From Caballeronia zhejiangensis (lineage in GTDB: Bacteria > Pseudomonadota > Gammaproteobacteria > Burkholderiales > Burkholderiaceae): a stretch of DNA of 64,000 nt. Under the pieces are notes generated by a model that ran no database searches, was not told the origin of the DNA, and saw nothing but the letters and a program-made list of their open reading frames with translations. The position numbers and the translations under genes are program-made. This document shows, piece by piece, positions 51,707 through 58,700 of this stretch (position 1 is its first letter; every line of letters begins with the position of its first letter). The DNA lies in the NCBI RefSeq assembly GCF_000698575.1, contig NZ_JFHD01000021.1:38666-102665 (forward strand), written 5' to 3'.

Positions 51707-52614
51707 GTCGGCAGCATCCGGGCGTACGACACGGCCATCGTCGCGAGTTCCTGCGCGGCGGGCGTGAGCGGCACGCCCGCGCGGCGCAGCAGGCAGACGG
51801 GCGTTCTCCCGGCACGTTCGGCGATCGGCACGATCTCGACGTGCTCGCGAAAGAACGGATGTCCGGTGAGGCTCGCGGGTTCGAGCCCGAGATAATCGCT
51901 CGACGCAAGGCAATGCAGCGTGTCGAAGACCGCTTCGGTCGTCGCGGCGATGCGCGGCGGCGCGAGCTTCGCGTGCTCGAAGAGCGCCGATAGCTTGTTG
52001 GCCGGCGCGCCGCCGCCGCGCTGGCGTGTGCTGACCCATTCGGCGTTCTGCAAGTCGGCCAGTGCGCGCGAACGTGCGAGCGGATGACCGCGCCGCGCGA
52101 TCACCGCGACGTCGGAATCGAAGAGCGGCGTCGTTTCCATGTCGTGGATGTCCGCGCCCGGTGCGATCAGCGCGAGCGCGAAATCGAGGCTGCCGTCGCG
52201 GACCCACGAAGTCAGCATCCGCGACGTCGCGCTCGTCAGATGCACATCGATGCGCGGACAGCGCTCCCGATAGCTCGCCAGCAGCGCGGGAAAAAGCCGC
52301 ATGGTCGCTTCGGCCGCGAGTCCGAGCGCGACGCGACCCGTCAGTTCGCCGCGCAACTGGCGCATCTCGTCTTCCGTCTTGCGGCATTCCCCCAGAATCA
52401 AGTCGGCGCGTACACGCAAGCGCTCGCCGATCGGCGTGAGCCGCGCGCCGCGCACGTCGCGTTCGAAGAGCGGCCCGCCCGCGATCGCTTCGAGCTTCTG
52501 CAACTGCTGCGTGATGCCGCTTGGCGCAACGTCGAGCCGGCGCGCGGCGGCGCGCACGCTGCCCGCATCGGCGACGGCGACGAACATGCGCAACTGCGTG
52601 AGAGTCAGATCCAC
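51691..52614 (-). CDS. LysR-family transcription regulator
   Basis: Regulator of 307 residues. The winged helix covers VDLTLTQLRMFVAVADAGSVRAAARRLDVAPSGITQQLQKLE, followed by a two-lobed effector domain. The start is a GTG at 52614 with GGAG 9 bases upstream; an ATG at 52710 would lie within the divergent gene's control region. It probably controls the binding-protein/deacylase pair transcribed away from it, through an inverted repeat in the 114-base gap. Confidence 0.87.
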   Translation of the reverse strand: MDLTLTQLRMFVAVADAGSVRAAARRLDVAPSGITQQLQKLEAIAGGPLFERDVRGARLTPIGERLRVRADLILGECRKTEDEMRQLRGELTGRVALGLAAEATMRLFPALLASYRERCPRIDVHLTSATSRMLTSWVRDGSLDFALALIAPGADIHDMETTPLFDSDVAVIARRGHPLARSRALADLQNAEWVSTRQRGGGAPANKLSALFEHAKLAPPRIAATTEAVFDTLHCLASSDYLGLEPASLTGHPFFREHVEIVPIAERAGRTPVCLLRRAGVPLTPAAQELATMAVSYARMLPTQRDA

Positions 52615-52658
52615 GTTCCGCGTCTCCGTCGGTGATCTCAAAAACTGAACATGATAAG

Positions 52659-52686
52659 CAAAACGCCTCTTTTTACGAGCGTTTTG
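52659..52686. promoter_or_regulatory. Inverted repeat in the lysR / binding-protein gap
   Basis: CAAAACGC (52659-52666) and GCGTTTTG (52679-52686) form an exact 8-bp inverted repeat with a 12-base spacer in the divergent gap. This fits a LysR dimer site; no binding evidence exists. Confidence 0.5.
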
Positions 52687-52728
52687 GGCCCGTACCATCG
52701 GTGGCCACAATCAGGAGGCACCGCGTTC

Positions 52729-53499
52729 ATGCTCAGACTCAGCACGCTTTTTCTCGCCGCCGCGCTCGCCGCCGCCGCGCCGGTTCACGCTAAAGACGCC
52801 GACACCTTGCGCCTCGGCATCGATCCCGGTTATCCGCCGATGGACGTGAAGACGCCCGATGGCCACGTCGCGGGCTTCGACGTGGATCTCGGCGATGAAA
52901 TCTGCCGCCGCATCGCGATGCGCTGCCAGTGGGTCGAACTCGAGTTCTCGGGGATGATTCCCGCGCTGCAGGCCCGCAAGATCGACGGGATCATGTCGTC
53001 GATGGCAATCACCGACAAGCGCATGAAGCAGATCGCTTTCTCCACCAAGCTCTTCCAGTTCCGCTCGCGGCTGATCGCGAAGCAGGGCGCGCCGCTCACG
53101 GCGAGCGCGCAGGGCTTGCGCGGCAAGCGCATCGGCGTGCAGAGCGGCAGCCAGTTCGAAACCTACGCGATGAAGAACTGGCAGCCGGGCGGCGTCGAAG
53201 TGGTCGCGTATCAGAGCATGGACGGCGTGCTCAACGATCTGACCGCGGGACGCATCGATGCCGCGCTGCTCGGCTCCGTCGAAGCGGAGCACGGCTTTCT
53301 GAAGACGCCGCGCGGCGCGGGTTTCGCGTTCGTCGGCGAGCCGCTGTCGATGGGCGATCACGGCGTCGGCATGGGTCTGCGGCAGGAGGATGCGGCGCTG
53401 AAGGCCCAGGTCGACAAGGCCGTGGGCGACATGCGCGCGGACGGCACGTATCAAAGAATCGCGCGCAAGTATTTCGATTTCGACGTCTACGGCGACTGA
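52729..53499 (+). CDS. Amino-acid-type periplasmic binding protein (SBP_bac_3)
   Basis: Binding protein of 256 residues with a signal peptide cut near VHAKD (about residue 20). LRLGIDPGYPPMDVKTPDGHVAGFDVDLGDEICRRI is the typical opening of polar amino-acid binding proteins (lysine/arginine/ornithine type). No permease or ATPase gene is adjacent, so it is an orphan or works with a distant importer. AGGAGG lies 10 bases before the ATG. It is followed 2 bases later by a deacylase-like gene, suggesting uptake of an acylated amino acid. Confidence 0.88.
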   Translation: MLRLSTLFLAAALAAAAPVHAKDADTLRLGIDPGYPPMDVKTPDGHVAGFDVDLGDEICRRIAMRCQWVELEFSGMIPALQARKIDGIMSSMAITDKRMKQIAFSTKLFQFRSRLIAKQGAPLTASAQGLRGKRIGVQSGSQFETYAMKNWQPGGVEVVAYQSMDGVLNDLTAGRIDAALLGSVEAEHGFLKTPRGAGFAFVGEPLSMGDHGVGMGLRQEDAALKAQVDKAVGDMRADGTYQRIARKYFDFDVYGD

Positions 53500-53501
53500 A
53501 C

Positions 53502-54626
53502 ATGCACACTCAACGTCATCCGCTCGTGTCGACGACGCTCGGCACGTCGCGCGAACTCGCCAGCTTTCATTTCGGCGATGCCGCGAACGGCGAAAGCGTT
53601 TATCTGCAAGCGTCGCTGCACGCCGACGAAACCCCCGCCATGCTCACCGCGTGGACCTTGAAGCAGCGTCTCGCCGCGCTCGAAGCCGAAGGGCGCATGC
53701 GCGGCGAAATCGTGCTGGTGCCGGTGGCGAATCCCATCGGCTTGTCGCAGCATGTGCTCGGGCAATTCCTCGGGCGCTTCGAGGCGAACAGCGGCCACAA
53801 CTTCAACCGCGATTTTCCGATGCCGTCCGCTGCCGCGCTGATCGAACGCGTGGGCGCGCGCTTATCGTCCGGCGATGCCGCGCACAACGCGCGTCTGCTG
53901 CGCGGCGCGCTCGTCGAGATGCTCGGCGAAACGACCGCGAAGAACGAGTTCGAATCGCTGCGGCTTGCGCTGCTCGGGCTGGCGTCGAAAGCGGATGTCG
54001 TGCTCGATCTGCATTGCTCGCTCGAAGCGACGATGCACATCTACACGAGTCCCGCGAGCTGGCCCGCGATCGAGCCGCTCGCGCGCTATCTCGGCGCGAA
54101 CGGCGTGCTGCTGGCGACGGATTCGGGCGGTCAATCTTTCGACGAGGTTCATGCGCTTTTGTGGAACGAGCTGCGCGAGCGCCTCGGCGATGCAACGCCG
54201 CTCGGCGCGCCGAACATTGCGGCGACGATCGAGCATCGCGGCCAGCGCGATGTCGATTACGACACGGCGTCGCATGATGCGGAGGCCATCGTCGATTATC
54301 TGATCGCGCGCGGCGTGATCGAAGGCGAGGCGAAGGACGCGCCGCCGCTCGCGCAGGCCGCGACGCCGCTCGCGGGCAGCCAGCAACTGACGGCGCCGGC
54401 GAGCGGAATCGTCGTGTATCGCGCGAAAGTGGGCGCGCGGCTGCAAGCGGGCGATCCGGTGTTCGATATCGTCGATCCGGTCACCGACTCGGTGACGACC
54501 GTCACGACGGCCAACGGCGGCGTGTTCTACATGCGACGCGCGGTCCGCTTCGTGTACGCGGGCGCGCCGATGGGGCGCGTAACGGGTGAGAAGGCGATCA
54601 GGAGCGGGGTGTTGATCGGGGCGTGA
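53502..54626 (+). CDS. Succinylglutamate desuccinylase/aspartoacylase-family protein
   Basis: Zinc carboxypeptidase-like amidohydrolase of 374 residues. Zinc ligands are visible: His40 and Glu43 in SLHADE, and His171 in VVLDLHCS. NPIGLSQH and NFNRDFPM are shared with the AstE/aspA-like subgroup. The end (GVFYMRRAVRFVYAGAPMGRVTG) resembles the biotin-like C-terminal domain of this group. It likely removes an acyl group from an amino acid delivered by the binding protein upstream; substrate unknown. Confidence 0.85.
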   Translation: MHTQRHPLVSTTLGTSRELASFHFGDAANGESVYLQASLHADETPAMLTAWTLKQRLAALEAEGRMRGEIVLVPVANPIGLSQHVLGQFLGRFEANSGHNFNRDFPMPSAAALIERVGARLSSGDAAHNARLLRGALVEMLGETTAKNEFESLRLALLGLASKADVVLDLHCSLEATMHIYTSPASWPAIEPLARYLGANGVLLATDSGGQSFDEVHALLWNELRERLGDATPLGAPNIAATIEHRGQRDVDYDTASHDAEAIVDYLIARGVIEGEAKDAPPLAQAATPLAGSQQLTAPASGIVVYRAKVGARLQAGDPVFDIVDPVTDSVTTVTTANGGVFYMRRAVRFVYAGAPMGRVTGEKAIRSGVLIGA

Positions 54627-54662
54627 GCGCGCCGAGCGCGTGTTTTCACTGCTCGCTAGAAT

Positions 54663-54684
54663 GACTCCTCGCTTTCGAGGAGTC
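54663..54684 (+). promoter_or_regulatory. Hairpin enclosing the ribosome-binding site of the hydrolase gene
   Basis: GACTCCTCG (54663-54671) pairs perfectly with CGAGGAGTC (54676-54684) around CTTT. The second arm contains GAGGAG, the Shine-Dalgarno of the ATG at 54690. In the folded RNA the ribosome-binding site would be fully paired. Confidence 0.65.
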
Positions 54685-54689
54685 TCGCC

Positions 54690-55580
54690 ATGCTGGATTT
54701 CGCACGCCACGCGCGCACGCTGACGCTCGATATCTCTTACGCCGATTCCGGTCCCGCCGACGCGCCCGTCGTGCTGCTGATCCACGGATGGCCGGATGCG
54801 GCGCGCGCGTGGAATGCCGTGGCCGCGCGGCTCAACGACGCCGGCTATCGAACCGTCGTGCCGGAGTTGCGCGGGGCGGGCGGCACGCGTTTCCTGCGCG
54901 ACGACGCCGTGCGCGACGGCTCGGGCGTCGCGCTCGCGCGAGACGCCGTCGATCTCGCCGATGCGCTCGGCATCGCCACGTTCGATGTCGTCGGCCACGA
55001 CTGGGGCGCGCGCGCCGCCTACACGATCGCCACGCTGTTTCCCGAGCGCGTGCGCCGCATGGCCGCGCTCGCGCTGGCGTATCAGCCGCGCGGCGTCTTC
55101 GAATTGCCCGACTTCTCGCAGGCGCGGCGCTTTTGGTACCAATGGTTCATGTCGCTCGACGGCGGCCCGGACGCCGTCGCCGCCGATCCCAAAGGCTTCG
55201 CGCGCATCCAGTGGGACACATGGTCGCCGCCCGGCTGGTTCGACGAAGCCGAATTCGCGGCGACGGCGCGCGCATTCGACAATCCCGACTGGGTGCCGAT
55301 CACGCTGAACGCGTATCGCCGGCGCTGGCGGAGCGATCAGCCGTCCGATCCGGCGCTCGCCGATCTGTACGCGCGGCTTGCGACGATCGATCGCATCGGC
55401 GTACCGGCCTTGATGATTCAAGGCGGCGCGGACGCCTGCGACGAACCGGCGAGTTCGGAAGGCCAAGCGCGCTACTTCACGGCGGGCTATCGGCGCGTCG
55501 TTATCGATGGCGCCGGGCATTTTCCGCTGCGCGAGGCGCCGGATGCCGTCGCGGATGCGGTCATCGAACATCTGAAGTGA
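54690..55580 (+). CDS. Alpha/beta hydrolase (epoxide-hydrolase-like)
   Basis: Hydrolase of 296 residues. The oxyanion motif is IHGWPD (about 31-36); the nucleophile elbow is GHDWGA, with Asp near 104, as in epoxide hydrolases and haloalkane dehalogenases; the catalytic His is in GAGHFPL near the C-terminus. A cap domain with FWYQWFMSLDGG lies between. Substrate unknown. The ribosome-binding site is in a perfect hairpin. Confidence 0.87.
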   Translation: MLDFARHARTLTLDISYADSGPADAPVVLLIHGWPDAARAWNAVAARLNDAGYRTVVPELRGAGGTRFLRDDAVRDGSGVALARDAVDLADALGIATFDVVGHDWGARAAYTIATLFPERVRRMAALALAYQPRGVFELPDFSQARRFWYQWFMSLDGGPDAVAADPKGFARIQWDTWSPPGWFDEAEFAATARAFDNPDWVPITLNAYRRRWRSDQPSDPALADLYARLATIDRIGVPALMIQGGADACDEPASSEGQARYFTAGYRRVVIDGAGHFPLREAPDAVADAVIEHLK

Positions 55581-55645
55581 TCGCCGAGCAGGCGAGCGCC
55601 TTGCGCAGTGTCACCGGACACTTCCGACACGTTTGGCGGCAAACA

Positions 55646-55661
55646 CTGTATGCGTGTACAG
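55646..55661. promoter_or_regulatory. LexA (SOS) box upstream of the double uvrA
   Basis: CTGTATGCGTGTACAG fits CTGT-N8-ACAG exactly. The extended site CACTGTATGCGTGTACAGTA (55644-55663) matches the SOS consensus TACTGTATATATATACAGTA at most positions. It lies 96 bases before the uvrA start and directs SOS induction of the gene; regulation is inferred from the match. Confidence 0.85.
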
Positions 55662-55757
55662 TACTGATCGCTATGGCGGCCACGCACTTCCGAACACTCG
55701 TGCGACCTCGTCGAACACTTCGAGGATGCCGCCTAACTCATTGAACCGGTTGAAAAA

Positions 55758-58700
55758 TTGGCATCGAATAACGCAATCCGCATTCGCGGCGCACGTCAGC
55801 ACAACCTCAAGAATCTCGATCTCGACCTGCACACCGGCGAGATGACGGTCGTGACCGGCCCGTCCGGTTCCGGCAAGTCGAGCCTCGTGTTCGACACGCT
55901 CTACGCGGAAGGCCAGCGGCGCTACGTCGAAACCTTCAGCGCGTATGCGCGCCAGTTTCTCGACCGGATGGACCGTCCGCAGGTCGATCGCGTGGACGGC
56001 GTGCCGCCCGCGATCGCCATCGACCAGACGAATCCGGTGCGCAGTTCGCGTTCGACCGTCGGCACGATGACCGAACTGAACGATCATCTGAAGCTCTTCT
56101 ACGCGCGCGCCGCCGAACTTTTCGACAAGAAGACGTCGCATCGCGTGCGTCACGACACGCCCGAGACGATCTACGCCGAACTGCTCGAACGCACGCGGGC
56201 CGATGATCCGCGTCTCGCGATCACGTTTCCGGTCGAATTGCCCGACACCGCGAGCGACGAGGAGGTCGAGCAGTGGCTCTCCGCGAGCGGCTATACGCGC
56301 GTGCAGGCGAAACGCCACGTCGAAACCGCAAGCGGCAAACGGCAGATGCTCGATGTCGTCGCGGATCGTTTTCGCTTGCAGAACATCGAGCGTTCGCGTG
56401 CGCTGGAGGCGATCGAAAGCGCGTTGCTGCGCGGCACGGGCCGCGTCGACGTCTATGTGCTGAAAGACGAAGGCGAGCCGGAGATCTGGCGTTTTTCCAC
56501 CGGCCTGCACAGCCCGGAAAGCGATCTGCGCTACGCCGATCCGCAGCCGGCGCTGTTCTCGTTCAACTCCGCGTATGGCGCTTGCGAGACGTGCCGCGGC
56601 TTCGGACGCGTGATCGGCGTCGATTACGGTCTCGTCATCCCCGATGAAAAGAAGACGCTGCGCGAAGGCGCGATCAAGACATTGCAGACGCCCGCGTGGA
56701 AAGAGAACCAGGACGATCTCGTGCGCTACGGCGCGAAGGCGGGCATTCGCCTCGGCGTGCCGTGGAAGGATCTCACGCAGCAGGAGCGTGACTGGGTCAT
56801 CAAGGGCTCTCCGGACTGGACGGGCAAGTGGCAGAACCAGTGGTACGGCGTGCAGCGCTTCTTCGATTATCTGGAGTCGAAGGCGTACAAGATGCACATC
56901 CGCGTGCTGCTGTCGAAATATCGCAGCTATACGACGTGTCCGGTGTGCGCCGGCGCGCGTCTGAAAACCGAATCGCTGCTGTGGCGTCTCGGCACGAAGG
57001 AACAGGCCGACGCAGTGCTTGCGCCGCAAGATCGCTTCATGCCGGAAGGCGTCGACTGGACGCGCGCGCAACTCGAAGCGCTGCCGGGCCTCACGGTGCA
57101 CGATCTGATGCTGATGCCGATCGAGCGCATCCGCCGCTTCTTCGATTCGCTGACGCTGCCGTCGACCTTGCTCGACGAAGCGCTCAAGCTCTTGCACGCC
57201 GAGGTCCGCACGCGTCTGAAATATCTCTGCGATGTCGGTCTCGGTTATCTGACGCTCGATCGCCAGTCGCGCACGCTGTCCGGCGGCGAAGTGCAGCGCA
57301 TCAATCTGACGACCGCGCTTGGCACGTCGCTCGTGAACACGCTGTTCGTGCTCGATGAACCGAGCATCGGTTTGCATCCGCGCGATCTGAACCGCATCGT
57401 CGAAGCGATGCATCGTCTGCGCGACGCGGGCAATACGCTCGTCGTCGTCGAGCACGATCCGTCGGTGATGCTCGCGGCCGATCGTCTCATCGACATGGGA
57501 CCGGGTCCGGGCGAGCGCGGCGGGCAGATCGTCTATGACGGCGCACCCGACGACATTCAAGTCACCGACACACTCACCGGCGCGTATCTCGGCGGCCGCA
57601 AGCATGTCGCGCATGCGTCGAACTGGAATCGCCGCGTCGTCGATGCGAACACGCCGCGCCTCACGCTCGAAGGCGCGAGCGATCACAACCTGCGCGACGT
57701 GACGGTCGACATTCCGCTGCAACGTCTCGTGTGCGTGACGGGCGTATCGGGCTCGGGCAAATCGACGCTGATCCAGGACGTGCTCGCGCCCGCGCTGATG
57801 CGTCACTTCGGCAAGGCGACGGAAGCGCCCGGCGCGTATCGCGACCTGAAGGGCGCGGAGCATTTGAGCGATGTCGTGTTCGTCGATCAGTCGCCGATCG
57901 GCCGCACGGCGCGCTCGAATCCGGCGAGCTATGTCGGCGCGTTCGACGAAATTCGCAAGCTCTATGCGAAGGCGCCGCTCGCGTTGCAGCGCGGCTATAG
58001 CGCGAGCATGTTCAGCTTCAACTCGGGCGATGGACGCTGCCCGACGTGCGGCGGCTCGGGCTTCGAGCACGTCGAGATGCAGTTCCTGAGCGATGTCTAC
58101 TTGCGTTGCCCCGATTGCGACGGACGCCGTTATCGCGCGGAAATCCTCGAAGTGAAGATCGAGCGCGGCGATCGTCAGTTGAGCGTCGCCGATGTGCTCG
58201 AGCTGACGGTGAGCGAAGCCGTCGCGCTGTTCGCCGGCGACAAGGAAGTGCTGCGCGTGCTGCAGCCGATCGTCGATGTCGGTCTCGAATACGTGAAGCT
58301 CGGCCAGCCCGTGCCGACGCTTTCGGGCGGCGAGGCGCAGCGTCTGAAGCTCGCGGGCTTTCTCGCGGAAACGTCGCAGACCAGCAAGAGCGAAAGCCGT
58401 CTCTTCATGTTCGACGAGCCGACGACGGGCCTGCATTTCGACGACATCGCGAAGCTGATGCAGGCACTGCGGCGCCTGCTCGAACGCGGTCATTCGCTGA
58501 TCGTCATCGAACACAATCTCGATGTGATTCGCGCGGCCGACTGGATCATCGATCTCGGTCCGGAAGGCGGCGATGGCGGCGGGCAGCTCGTATGCGTCGG
58601 CACGCCGGACGATGTTTCGGCATGCGAACAATCGCATACGGGCCGCGCGCTGGTCGAATACGAAGAAGCGATGGCGCCCGGCGCGGCTCAAAAGCGCGCG

